A DNA stretch of 49,242 nucleotides from Candidatus Omnitrophota bacterium. GTDB lineage: Bacteria > Omnitrophota > Gorgyraeia > Tantalellales > Tantalellaceae. Shown here piece by piece: positions 16,704-25,060 of the stretch. The notes under the pieces are model-generated. The model was not told the DNA's origin and searched no databases. It saw only the letters and a program-made list of their open reading frames with translations. The DNA lies in NCBI GenBank assembly GCA_014728045.1, contig WJMH01000024.1:1-49242 (forward strand), in the 5' to 3' direction. Position 1 is the first letter of the stretch. Every line of letters starts with the position of its first letter. A program made the position numbers and the translations under genes.

Positions 16704-17639
16704 TTATTCGAAGAGCGCGCTCACCGTCTCTTCATTGTGTATGCGCCTTATGGCCTCGCCCAATAGGGGCGCGACCGAAAGCTGTACTATTTTCTCGTTC
16801 TGTTTCTGCTTATCAAGGGGTATCGTGTCGGTGACCACAAGCTCTTTGATCTGCGAGTTCTCCAGCCTCTCGATCGCGGGCCCGCAAAGGACCGGGTGGG
16901 TTATCGCCGCGTAAATATCGCGCGCGCCGTGTTTTTTCAGTGCCGATGCCGCCTCGGTGAGGCTGCCGGCCGTGGCGACCATGTCATCAACTATAATCAC
17001 GTTCTTGCCCTTGACATCTCCCAAAAGATGCACGGCCTCGGCCTTGACGTCGCTTATGCGCCTTTTGTCGACTATGGCCAGCCCCGCACCGAACCTTTTC
17101 GCATAGGCCCTGGCCATCTTTATGCCACCCACGTCCGGGGATACAATGGCGATATCCTCCAGGCTGATCCTCTTGAAATAATCTATGAATATGTTCACCG
17201 CGAACAGATGATCCAGCGGGATATCGAAAAATCCCTGTATCTGTCCCGCGTGCAGGTCGATCGTGAGTACCCTGTTGGACCCGGCCCGGGTAAGCAGGTT
17301 CGCCACCAGCTTTGCGGTTATCGGAACCCTGGGCTGGTCTTTTCTGTCCTGCCGGGCGTAACCGTAGTAGGGCAATACAGCGGTTATCCTTTTCGCCGAG
17401 GACCTTTTCAGGGCGTCTATCATGATCAAAAGCTCCATGAGGTTCTCGTTTGCCGGATGCGATGTGGACTGTATCACGAAAACGTCCTTGCCCCTTACGT
17501 TCTGCTGGATCTTGGCGCGCACCTCGCCGTCGCTGAACCTTGTAACGTCGCATTCTCCCAGGGGCACCCCGAGGGTTTCACATATGTTCTCGGCAAGAGC
17601 CCTGTTACTGTTACCGCTGAATATGGTCAACTTGTCCAT
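16704..17639 (-). CDS. prs: Ribose-phosphate pyrophosphokinase (PRPP synthetase)
   Basis: The enzyme makes PRPP from ribose 5-phosphate and ATP for purine, pyrimidine, His and Trp synthesis. The protein begins with IFSGNSNRALAENI and has GEVRAKIQQNVRGKDVFVIQS, YYGYARQDRKDQPR near 100, DLHAGQIQGFFDIPLDHL near 130, and the PRPP-binding loop VIIVDDMVATAGS near 220. The 311-residue length fits class I. It starts five bases before the end region of glmU and is probably coupled to it. Its product feeds HisG and the purine genes also found here. Confidence 0.97.
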   Translation of the reverse strand: MDKLTIFSGNSNRALAENICETLGVPLGECDVTRFSDGEVRAKIQQNVRGKDVFVIQSTSHPANENLMELLIMIDALKRSSAKRITAVLPYYGYARQDRKDQPRVPITAKLVANLLTRAGSNRVLTIDLHAGQIQGFFDIPLDHLFAVNIFIDYFKRISLEDIAIVSPDVGGIKMARAYAKRFGAGLAIVDKRRISDVKAEAVHLLGDVKGKNVIIVDDMVATAGSLTEAASALKKHGARDIYAAITHPVLCGPAIERLENSQIKELVVTDTIPLDKQKQNEKIVQLSVAPLLGEAIRRIHNEETVSALFE

Positions 17640-17644
17640 GTATC

Positions 17645-18904
17645 TTACCCTTTCCTTTTAGGTTCGAAAGGTCTGGCCGGAACTCCCACGACCGTTCCGC
17701 CGGCGGGGACATCCCTGTTCTTTGTGACTACGCTGCCCGCGCCGACCCTGGCCCCTTTACCTATAGTGACCGGCGCTATTAAAACCGCGCCCACGCCTAT
17801 AAAAGCCTCATCCTCTATGATCGTACGGTACTTGTCCTTCCCGTCGTAATTCGCCGTAATGGTCCCGGCACCGATGTTCGCGTTCTCCCCGACCACCGTA
17901 TCTCCCAGATACGTGTGGTGTTTGACTTTGGTGTTCCTTCCCACTTCTGTCCGGCAGAGTTCAACGAAATTGCCTATTTCAGCGTGCTCTCTGATGCTGG
18001 TTCCCGGACGCAGTCTGGCAAAAGGCCCTATTCGGCAATCACCTGCTATCTTAACGTCGTTCTCGATGACCGTGTTGGGGAAAATAACGGTATCCGGTCC
18101 GACTTCGGCGCTCTCATCGACATAAGTGTTCGCCGGGTCCACCACCGTCACTCCCGAGTCCATAAGTTCCTGGATCTTTCTGCTGTTAGCCACCATGTAC
18201 GCCTCCGCCAGGTCTTTCCTGGTATTTATCCCGATAGCTTCCTCGGCGGGGCAGCTGACAGAGATCACCTCCTCGCCGCTTTCAGCGAGTATCTCAACGA
18301 TATCGGTAAGATAGAACTCCTTTTTCTTGGGGTTCATTCCTATCGTTCCGATATGGTCGGCGATCTTGCGCCTGGAAAAACAATAGGTCCCGACGTTTAT
18401 CTCGTCAATCCTCTTCTCATCATCCGAAGCGTCTTTTTCTTCGACTATCCGGATAACGTTACCCCCGCTGCCCCTGACGATCCTGCCGTAGGAGGCCGGT
18501 TCGGGCATCCTGCAGGTAAGAAGCCCGCAGGCGGCTTTTCTTTTCCGTTTCTCATCAAAGATCTTTCTGTAGGTCTCGCTCTCTATAAGAGGCGTGTCCC
18601 CACAGGTCACCAAAAGGTCCCCGTCCCCGTCTCCGGCTACTTTAAGAGCGCATTTAACCGCGTCAGCGCTTCCCAACAGTTCCTTCTGCTCAGCGAACCT
18701 GATGCGGCCGCGGAACTCTTCCTTCACCTGATCCGCGCCGTGCCCGACCACGGCGACCACATCTTTTACTCCGGCCTTCTCCAGCCGGTCGATGACCCTG
18801 GCAAGTATCGTCCGGTTGCCGAGTCGGTGCAGGACCTTGGGGACTTTCGACTTCATCCTGGTCCCCAGACCCGCAGCAAGGATCACCGCTGTAACTTTTT
18901 CCAT
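17645..18904 (-). CDS. glmU: Bifunctional GlmU (GlcN-1-P acetyltransferase / GlcNAc-1-P uridylyltransferase)
   Basis: GlmU makes UDP-GlcNAc for peptidoglycan and lipid A. The N-terminal nucleotidyltransferase domain has AVILAAGLGTRMKS with the Lys of VPKVLH, then VTCGDTPLI. The C-terminal left-handed beta-helix acetyltransferase has RPGTSI, GNFVEL, the catalytic His in KHHTYLGD, and NIGAGTITANYDG. At 419 residues it is about 35 short of the enterobacterial protein, mainly from compact linkers and C-terminus. It follows tRNA-Gln and precedes prs, as in spoVG-glmU-prs of Firmicutes. Confidence 0.95.
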   Translation of the reverse strand: MEKVTAVILAAGLGTRMKSKVPKVLHRLGNRTILARVIDRLEKAGVKDVVAVVGHGADQVKEEFRGRIRFAEQKELLGSADAVKCALKVAGDGDGDLLVTCGDTPLIESETYRKIFDEKRKRKAACGLLTCRMPEPASYGRIVRGSGGNVIRIVEEKDASDDEKRIDEINVGTYCFSRRKIADHIGTIGMNPKKKEFYLTDIVEILAESGEEVISVSCPAEEAIGINTRKDLAEAYMVANSRKIQELMDSGVTVVDPANTYVDESAEVGPDTVIFPNTVIENDVKIAGDCRIGPFARLRPGTSIREHAEIGNFVELCRTEVGRNTKVKHHTYLGDTVVGENANIGAGTITANYDGKDKYRTIIEDEAFIGVGAVLIAPVTIGKGARVGAGSVVTKNRDVPAGGTVVGVPARPFEPKRKG

Positions 18905-18961
18905 TTCTCCGTTCCCGGGCCGCGACAGGATCGTATTCGCTGAAGCGGCGCTCTCTTAAGC

Positions 18962-19035
18962 TGGCTGGCGGACAAGGATTCGAACCTTGACAAGCAGCTC
19001 CAAAAGCTGCGGTGCTACCATTACACTATCCGCCA
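18962..19035 (-). tRNA. tRNA-Gln (anticodon UUG)
   Basis: On the minus strand the acceptor stem TGGCGGA pairs with TCCGCCA, the discriminator is G and CCA is encoded. The anticodon stem GCAGC/GCTGC closes the loop TTTTGGA, giving anticodon TTG. The T arm contains GGTTCGAATCC. It lies 35 bases after the spoVG stop and 57 bases before the glmU start, all in the same direction, so it appears to be embedded in the operon. Confidence 0.96.
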
Positions 19036-19070
19036 ACTGCTGCTCATCCCAAAAAACAACCAAACGACTA

Positions 19071-19583
19071 TCAGAGTTCTATGTCCTTCGCATCATCGAC
19101 ATCGGCGACCTGAGCCTGCTCCGAAGAACCCGTCTGGCCCGGAACGTTACCGGAGCTCATACCGATCTCATCATCAGAAACTGTCCCGTAAGAAGCGCTA
19201 TCGTCTCCCTGCTTTCCCTTTTCCTGTTTATACGCCGTAAGGATGCTGTCCTGTATATATACCCGGCACTCCTGCGTTATTGGGTGCGCGATATCCATAT
19301 GACCCCCGGAGATCTTGCCTGCTTGAAAATCGGCCTCTGCCGGCTGTGAAAGTTTCGTTCCGCACTGGTTGCAGTAATTCGATCCCCTTACGTTCTTGAA
19401 ATTACACTTGGGGCAAGCGTCCATGGCCTTCCTGGAAGGCATGGCAACGAAAAGCCCGTTGTTACCCTGTATGACTTTGACGTTGCGGACCACGAACCAG
19501 TCGTCAAAGGTCATTGTAGCAAAAGCTTTAAGCTTTCCATCCTTGCTTTCCGTTGGAAAGATCCTGACTTCCGTGATTTTCAT
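19071..19583 (-). CDS. spoVG: SpoVG-family protein with an inserted zinc ribbon
   Basis: SpoVG proteins are small nucleic-acid-binding regulators. The N-terminal half matches the family (MKITEVRIFP, LKAFATMTFDDWFVVRNVKV, NGLFVAMPSRK). The second half resumes with DIAHPITQECRVYIQDSIL at about residues 97-115. Between them is an insert with CPKC at 57-60 and CNQCG at 71-75, a CxxC-x10-CxxC zinc ribbon that standard SpoVG lacks. A Gln/Ser/Asp-rich tail brings the length to 170 residues against the usual 90-100. The frame is open to 19667, but the ATG at 19583 has AGGAGC upstream and is the family start. Confidence 0.9.
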   Translation of the reverse strand: MKITEVRIFPTESKDGKLKAFATMTFDDWFVVRNVKVIQGNNGLFVAMPSRKAMDACPKCNFKNVRGSNYCNQCGTKLSQPAEADFQAGKISGGHMDIAHPITQECRVYIQDSILTAYKQEKGKQGDDSASYGTVSDDEIGMSSGNVPGQTGSSEQAQVADVDDAKDIEL

Positions 19584-19636
19584 TTTTATTGCTCCTTTCT
19601 GTGGGCGCGTCTCTCCCCCCGTATAATGCCGCGCAT

Positions 19637-20494
19637 TTAATACGTTCGGGCGGTTTGGATCCGCCATTTATCTTCCGGGAACTCTCCCCGGATATACCGG
19701 GCGGCATCATCCGCCTTTTCCCGGTCAAATATACCAAAAACAGTAGGTCCGCTTCCGGACAAAAGCACCCCTCTGGCGCCCGCGGACCGTAATGCCGTAA
19801 ACACCCTTTTTAATGAAGGAAATTCCCGTAATACTATATCCTGTAAATCGTTACGAAAATTTTCCGGGATTCCTTTTATATTATTACTTCTTAAAAAAGC
19901 GGTGAACATTTTATCAACGAGCCTATTTTTTGTCAAGGTAAAAGCGGGTATCTTGCCGTATACCTCCTTTGTGGATACACCGAACGGCGGGGTCACCACG
20001 ACATGCCATAACTGCCGGTCATCCTCCACCTTTTCGATCACGTCCCCGCGTCCGGTCCCTCTTGCATAGCTGTATCCCGATAAAAAGAAAGGGATATCCG
20101 CCCCGAGAGACGCGCCTATTTCAGCAAGTTCCAGCGCGCCAAGGGGAGCGCCCGCCAGCTGGTTGAGAAGAATAAGAACGGCAGCGGCATCACTGGAACC
20201 CCCGCCCATGCCTGCACTTACGGGAATATTCTTCTCGATATGCACACGAAAATCTTCCTGAAGGGAAGCCCTCTGCCGGAAAGATCTTACGGTCCTGCCC
20301 AGAAGGCTTTCCTCACCCGTGGGTATATTTTCATCACTGCAGCTGATCGATGTCCCGGAAGAGGAAAGCTCTGCCTTCACCCGGTCAAGTATGGATATCC
20401 TCTCGAAAATGGTCTCTATCTGGTGATATCCGTCTTCGAGTTTTTTTATAACTCTCAGATAAAGGTTTATCTTGGCAGGTGCAGCTATCTCCAT
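19637..20494 (-). CDS. ispE: 4-diphosphocytidyl-2-C-methyl-D-erythritol kinase
   Basis: IspE is the GHMP kinase of the MEP isoprenoid pathway. It begins with APAKINLYLRVIKKLEDGYHQI, holding the catalytic Lys and substrate residues. The ATP-binding loop is PVSAGMGGGSSDAAAVL near residue 95, and the C-terminal GHMP motif is LLSGSGPTVFGIF near 250. The length of 285 is standard. It follows the transketolase C-half by 24 bases, which suits supply of carbon to the MEP route, and precedes spoVG as in Firmicutes. Confidence 0.95.
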   Translation of the reverse strand: MEIAAPAKINLYLRVIKKLEDGYHQIETIFERISILDRVKAELSSSGTSISCSDENIPTGEESLLGRTVRSFRQRASLQEDFRVHIEKNIPVSAGMGGGSSDAAAVLILLNQLAGAPLGALELAEIGASLGADIPFFLSGYSYARGTGRGDVIEKVEDDRQLWHVVVTPPFGVSTKEVYGKIPAFTLTKNRLVDKMFTAFLRSNNIKGIPENFRNDLQDIVLREFPSLKRVFTALRSAGARGVLLSGSGPTVFGIFDREKADDAARYIRGEFPEDKWRIQTARTY

Positions 20495-20518
20495 GATGTC
20501 CGTTCCTGGCGCGGCAAG

Positions 20519-21469
20519 TTACCGCTTCCTCGCGATCAAAGCTTCCGCTTCCCGCTCTATATCGTCCTCGGTAAGGCCGAAAAGCTCGAAAAGCTTCGCG
20601 GGTTCTCCGCTGACACCGAAAACCCCTTTTATGCCCATCATTTTCATCAATACCGGGCATTCCTCGACGAGGACCTCGGCCACGGCGCTGCCCATACCCC
20701 CGTATACGGTATGTTCTTCAACGGTAAGCACCGCTCCGGTCTCGTGGGCCGCCTTGACCAGGGTTCCCCTGTCTATTGGGTTGGGCGTATGAAGGTTGAT
20801 GACCCTCGCCTGGATGTTCTTGTTCCTAAGGCGGTAAGCCGCTTCCAGGGCCTTGAACACCATGTGCCCGCAGGCTACGATGGTGATATCATCTCCCTCC
20901 GTGAGAACAGGCGCTTCGCCTATTTTGAAGGGTACTGTCTTTTCCAGGAAGGGTACTTTCTCCCTGCCCAGTCTGATATATACCGGCCCGGGCACATCAA
21001 CCGCCTGTACCGTCGCCTGATAGGCTTCTTCCGAATCGGCGGGTACGACCACCGTCATGTTGGGTATGATCCGCATAAGGGCTATCTCTTCCAGAGCCTG
21101 GTGTGTCGCCCCGTCCCCTCCAACGGATATACCTCCGTGGCTTCCTGCAATGTTCACGTTAAGGTTCATGTAAGCTACCGATACCCTCACCTGGTCCCAG
21201 GCCCTTCCGCTCGCGAAAGCGCCGAACGTACAGGCGAAAGGCACTTTGCCCGAAAGGGCAAGACCCGCGGCGGCACTTATCATGTCCTGTTCGGCGACAC
21301 CATGACTTACGAACCTTTCAGGATACTTGTCCCTGAACCAGTGAGCCCTGCAGGATTCTGTCAAGTCCGCAGACAACACGACAATGTCCTTGTTCTTCTC
21401 CGCCAGGTCCATTAAAGCCTTACCGAAACCGTCCCTGGTAGCCTCTCTTTTCACTTTCTCTTCTGCCAT
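20519..21469 (-). CDS. Transketolase, C-terminal subunit
   Basis: This is the pyrimidine-binding plus C-terminal part of a split transketolase. It shows LSADLTESCRAHWF, RFVSHGVAEQDMISAAAGLAL with the catalytic Glu of TPP activation, AGSHGGISVGGDGATHQALEEIA with conserved His residues, and VTVEEHTVYGGMGSAVAEVL in the last domain. The 316-residue length fits the stand-alone C-subunit. The N-subunit lies at 24201-25040, separated by an FtsH-like protease and a lipoprotein gene, whereas split transketolases are usually adjacent. The enzyme moves two-carbon units in the pentose phosphate pathway. Confidence 0.92.
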   Translation of the reverse strand: MAEEKVKREATRDGFGKALMDLAEKNKDIVVLSADLTESCRAHWFRDKYPERFVSHGVAEQDMISAAAGLALSGKVPFACTFGAFASGRAWDQVRVSVAYMNLNVNIAGSHGGISVGGDGATHQALEEIALMRIIPNMTVVVPADSEEAYQATVQAVDVPGPVYIRLGREKVPFLEKTVPFKIGEAPVLTEGDDITIVACGHMVFKALEAAYRLRNKNIQARVINLHTPNPIDRGTLVKAAHETGAVLTVEEHTVYGGMGSAVAEVLVEECPVLMKMMGIKGVFGVSGEPAKLFELFGLTEDDIEREAEALIARKR

Positions 21470-21496
21470 GGATCTTTCCCTTTCTGGTATTCTGTG

Positions 21497-22525
21497 TTAA
21501 TTAACGGCGTTGAAATATCCCGCGGGTGCGTTCACCAGTTCTTCTATAGGAACCCTCTTTCTGTTAAGGTTGTATATATCTTCCTCGCTTATGCTGAGAT
21601 TGGCGTTCTCCAACTGGTCTTCCAGCACAAGAGTGTCGAAATCCTGGAACTTGTAGCCGTAGAAGACCCTGTTGGCTATTTTCAATATCTCCTCGATCTT
21701 CTTGACGCGGGGGTTCATGATCCTGTCACCGGGGGTCTGGTCGGCGATCTTGAACTTGACAAGAAAGGACCGTCTCTGCTCCCCGGCCACGTAAAGGCCT
21801 TCGGAAGCCTTGAAGCTGAATAGTTCCGCCAGTTTCTCATCCTGCCTGAAATCTATCTTGATCCTGTTCGCTATCTGGCTGGCCAGAAACTCCTCAAGAG
21901 TTATATCCTTCAGGTAAAAATTATCCCGCCAGTAACCTATGTCGCTCAGCCTGGTGGGCGGGCTCCTGAAGAACTCCTCAAGAACCTTCTGACGCGTATC
22001 CTCTCCCACGCCCAGCTTGTTGAAGACCTTCTCTATGGACCTTTCCTTTTTGGCCTGGGGGGTAAGATTTATACTGAAAAGTGTCCTCTTGAACGATTCG
22101 CTCCTTGAGATATTCCTTACCATGCCGCGCTTTACGTCCTCCACGTACTTGATTATGACGACCTGCAGTTCCGGCAGGCGCACGTCCTGGGTTATAACGC
22201 AATAGAATTTGACGTCCGCGTCGGTACTGAGAACGACTCTGGAAGCGATGAGGATGAGATTGCTTATGTTGTCCCAGGCATCCTCGCTTATCCCCATGCC
22301 CGCGTCAAGAAGACCCTTCATGGGATAGTATATACCCATGGTGGAGCCCTTGAGGGTAACGTCCACGTCCATGTCGTACTCCTGCTTGCAGACGGATTTG
22401 ACCGCCTGGGGCAGTTTTTCTTTCGGATAAGTGGGTGTGCAGGCCGGTACCGCCACTAAAAACGCCGCCAGAACGAACACCGCCGATGCCGGAATAAGAG
22501 CCTTTTTAAAGGTTGCCTTTGTCAT
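21497..22525 (-). CDS. Predicted lipoprotein of unknown function
   Basis: I do not recognise a family. The first 28 residues are a signal sequence with a hydrophobic core, and VPAC places Cys29 as a likely lipidation site, so the 313-residue mature protein should be anchored in a membrane facing the periplasm. The rest is mixed alpha/beta, with KFYCVITQDVRLPELQVVIIKYVEDVKRGMVRN split over two predicted strands and a helix, then a charged C-terminal half. Its first 20 bases overlap the end of the FtsH-like gene, so the two are probably translated together. A role beside that protease is inference from this overlap. Confidence 0.75.
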   Translation of the reverse strand: MTKATFKKALIPASAVFVLAAFLVAVPACTPTYPKEKLPQAVKSVCKQEYDMDVDVTLKGSTMGIYYPMKGLLDAGMGISEDAWDNISNLILIASRVVLSTDADVKFYCVITQDVRLPELQVVIIKYVEDVKRGMVRNISRSESFKRTLFSINLTPQAKKERSIEKVFNKLGVGEDTRQKVLEEFFRSPPTRLSDIGYWRDNFYLKDITLEEFLASQIANRIKIDFRQDEKLAELFSFKASEGLYVAGEQRRSFLVKFKIADQTPGDRIMNPRVKKIEEILKIANRVFYGYKFQDFDTLVLEDQLENANLSISEEDIYNLNRKRVPIEELVNAPAGYFNAVN

Positions 22526-24158
22526 CGGGTCCCCACGTCCCTTCTTCGGTGCCTACCTGTCCTTCCTTGTAGCCATACTCTTCAAGTATGGCTATGATCT
22601 CATCGTACTCCAGCTCTTCCCTTTCAAGGAGCTCCTTGGCGAACCTGTCCAGGATCTCCTTTTTTTCGGTAAGTATGTCTTGTACCTGTTTCAGGCAGGA
22701 CTTCATTATTGACTGAGTATCCTTGTTGAGCTTGAGCCTTAAGTCCTCGGAAAGCTGCTCTTTAGGAATGACCGTAAAATCGCCTATGAGACCCGTTTCA
22801 CCCATCCCCAGGTTCCACACCATGCTGTGAGCTATACCCATGGCTTTCTGGAAATCACTGCTCACGCCGCTGGTCGTCGTACCGTACTTGATCTTTTCGG
22901 CTACATAACCGCCTATCGAGGTCATGATCTCGGACATAAGGTGTTCGCGGCTCCTGGAATGAAGCTCTTCCTTTTCCGGGGACCAGACGACTCCCAGCGC
23001 GCCCTTGCGCGGTATAATGCTCGCCTTGAAGATGCTTTTGGACGGGGCCTTGAAGAACGTCGTCAGAAGGTGGCCGGATTCATGGTAGGCGGTCATCTCC
23101 TTCTCCTTGGGAGTCACGGTAAGCCTGTACTTTATTCCCAGATCCACGCGCTCGAAAGCTTCGCTTATCTCCTTGAGGCCGATCTCGGTCTTCTTGTTCC
23201 TGGTGGCTATAAGGGCCGACTCCTTGACGATATTGGCTATGTCGGCGGGGCTTTTACCCACCGCGCGGCGCGCCAGACGCCCCAGGTCGAGGTCCTCCTC
23301 GGCCCTCACCTTGTTCAGGTAGAACTTGAAAAGGTCTTCCCTGTCGTCCTGGGAGGGCTTGGTTATCATTATCTTCCTGTCGAACCTCCCCGGACGCAAA
23401 AGCGCCTGGTCGAGATGACCTTCCATGGCGTTGGTCGCGCCTATCACGACGATGTTCTCTTCCTTGCCCTTAAGGCCATCCATTTCGGCCAGGACCTGGT
23501 TAAGCGTGCTGTTGGTCTCCTGTCCGCCCATGAAGCTGAAGGTCCTGGACCGGCCGATGGCATCGATCTCGTCTATGAATATTATGCAGCCCCCGTAACC
23601 GAAGGCGAGGTCCCTCGCCTTCTTGAAAAGCTTCCGGACACGGGAAGCGCCGACCCCCACAAAGACCTCGACAAACTCACTTCCTGACATGGAAATAAAA
23701 GGCATGTCGGCTTCAGTGGCTATAGCCTTGGCCAGATAGGTCTTACCGCATCCCGGGGGTCCCAGCATAAGCAGTCCCTTCACGACGCTGCCGCCCATTT
23801 TCTGGACGCTCGCTCGGTCCTTGATAAGCTGGACCACCTCGGAAGCCTCCTGCTTGGCGTCCTGCATGCCTATAACGTCATTCCACTTGATGGAAACGTC
23901 ACGGCCTTTTATCGGAGCCTTGTCGAGCTTGGCGAACCCGCCCCTCATGAACGTGAGATACATGAACACGAAGATACCCGCGTGTATGCCGGCCATGATG
24001 AACTGCACCGGCATGGTCGCCAGGGTCATCTTCCTGTAGAACGACTCCAGCGACATCAGGCCGATTATCGAAAGTATTACAAGAATGATCACTACAGCGG
24101 CAAGGATTATCTTGACCTTGTGCTGCCTGATCAGCATTATCAGTTTTCTGTTTAACAT
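22506..24158 (-). CDS. ftsH: FtsH-like membrane AAA zinc metalloprotease with short periplasmic loop
   Basis: Two predicted membrane helices lie at about residues 17-35 and 50-70. The AAA module has Walker A GPPGCGKT (133-140), pore motif FVGVGAS (166-172), Walker B CIIFIDEIDA (191-200) and the second region of homology ending RPGRFDR. The peptidase domain has HESGH (359-363), and Asp435 in SGVSSDF is the third zinc ligand. FtsH degrades membrane and short-lived cytosolic proteins, including LpxC in Escherichia coli. The loop between the helices is about 15-20 residues, against roughly 70 in the usual FtsH, and the protein is short at 550. The start has GGGAGG upstream. A second, standard FtsH could exist elsewhere in the genome. 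Confidence 0.88.
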   Translation of the reverse strand: MLNRKLIMLIRQHKVKIILAAVVIILVILSIIGLMSLESFYRKMTLATMPVQFIMAGIHAGIFVFMYLTFMRGGFAKLDKAPIKGRDVSIKWNDVIGMQDAKQEASEVVQLIKDRASVQKMGGSVVKGLLMLGPPGCGKTYLAKAIATEADMPFISMSGSEFVEVFVGVGASRVRKLFKKARDLAFGYGGCIIFIDEIDAIGRSRTFSFMGGQETNSTLNQVLAEMDGLKGKEENIVVIGATNAMEGHLDQALLRPGRFDRKIMITKPSQDDREDLFKFYLNKVRAEEDLDLGRLARRAVGKSPADIANIVKESALIATRNKKTEIGLKEISEAFERVDLGIKYRLTVTPKEKEMTAYHESGHLLTTFFKAPSKSIFKASIIPRKGALGVVWSPEKEELHSRSREHLMSEIMTSIGGYVAEKIKYGTTTSGVSSDFQKAMGIAHSMVWNLGMGETGLIGDFTVIPKEQLSEDLRLKLNKDTQSIMKSCLKQVQDILTEKKEILDRFAKELLEREELEYDEIIAILEEYGYKEGQVGTEEGTWGPDDKGNL

Positions 24159-24200
24159 ATTCCTCCCTCAAAGCTTAAGCGAAATACCGGTATTGATCTG

Positions 24201-25040
24201 TCAAGAAAGTGCTTTTTCCGCTTCGTTCAGTTCGGCAAGTGCTTTTTCCAGTTCTTCCGGTTTGGGCGCGATACCGTGCCATGCGACCTTGTTCTCTATG
24301 AAGGATACTCCTTTACCCTTCACAGTGTGGGCGATCACAAGCTGGGGCTTACCTTTCACCTGGGAGACTTCCTCGAACGCCTTTTGCAGCTGACCGAAAT
24401 CATGCCCGTCTATCTCCACGGTATACCACCCGAAATGCTCCCATTTATTCCTGTACTCGACCATGTCCTTGACCTCGCAGCAGAGACCGTCGATCTGAAG
24501 CTTGTTGTAATCGACTATGCCGCACAGGTTATCAAGCTTGTAGTGCGCCGCCGTCATCGCGGCCTCCCAGACCTGACCCTCGTTGGTCTCGCCGTCACCC
24601 ATGAGGCAGTATACCTTGGCGTCTATGCCGTCCATCCTGTCACCGAGCGCTATCCCCATGGCCACTGAAAGCCCCTGCCCCAGAGAGCCGCTCGATATCT
24701 CAAGACCCGGCAGACCGAACTGCGGGTGGCCCTGAAGCCGGGAACCTATCTGCCTGAGGGTCGCAAGTTCCTGCTTCGGGAAAAATCCCCGGTCGGCGAG
24801 GACAGCGTAAAGGGCCGGGCATCCATGCCCCTTTGAAAGAACGAACTTGTCCCGGTCCCTGTTCTTCGGTCGTTTAGGGTCAATGTTCATCCTGCAGTAA
24901 TACAGATAGACCAGTATCTCGACTATGGACAATGACCCCCCCGTGTGTCCGCTTCCGGCTTTCTCGAGCATTATGAGCACGTCGCGCCTGATATCAATGG
25001 CCTTTTTCTGGAGCTCTCTGGTATCTTCGATCCTTTCCAT
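24201..25040 (-). CDS. Transketolase, N-terminal subunit
   Basis: This is the TPP-pyrophosphate-binding half of a split transketolase. It shows SGHTGGSLSIVEIL, RDKFVLSKGHGCPALYA, then GSLGQGLSVAMGIAL. The TPP motif starts at GDGETNEGQVWEAAM and closes with the Asn of YNKLQIDG. VEIDGHDFGQL follows near residue 200. The 279-residue length is normal for the N-subunit. It starts 20 bases after the TPR gene. Its partner is at 20519-21469, and the intervening genes are a protease and a lipoprotein. Confidence 0.93.
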   Translation of the reverse strand: MERIEDTRELQKKAIDIRRDVLIMLEKAGSGHTGGSLSIVEILVYLYYCRMNIDPKRPKNRDRDKFVLSKGHGCPALYAVLADRGFFPKQELATLRQIGSRLQGHPQFGLPGLEISSGSLGQGLSVAMGIALGDRMDGIDAKVYCLMGDGETNEGQVWEAAMTAAHYKLDNLCGIVDYNKLQIDGLCCEVKDMVEYRNKWEHFGWYTVEIDGHDFGQLQKAFEEVSQVKGKPQLVIAHTVKGKGVSFIENKVAWHGIAPKPEELEKALAELNEAEKALS

Positions 25041-25060
25041 CTACTTTTTTTCCTCTCTGT

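Noticed and set aside
16987-17553. 188-residue minus-strand ORF rich in Arg and Gly
   Set aside because: It lies in another frame of prs, whose motifs are intact; its composition is typical of a shadow frame.
20240-21415. 391-residue plus-strand ORF
   Set aside because: It is antisense to ispE and the transketolase C-half, both of which have clear catalytic motifs. It is a by-product of codon bias.
22827-23687. 286-residue plus-strand ORF
   Set aside because: It is antisense to the FtsH-like gene, covers its AAA and peptidase motifs, and shows no recognisable domain.
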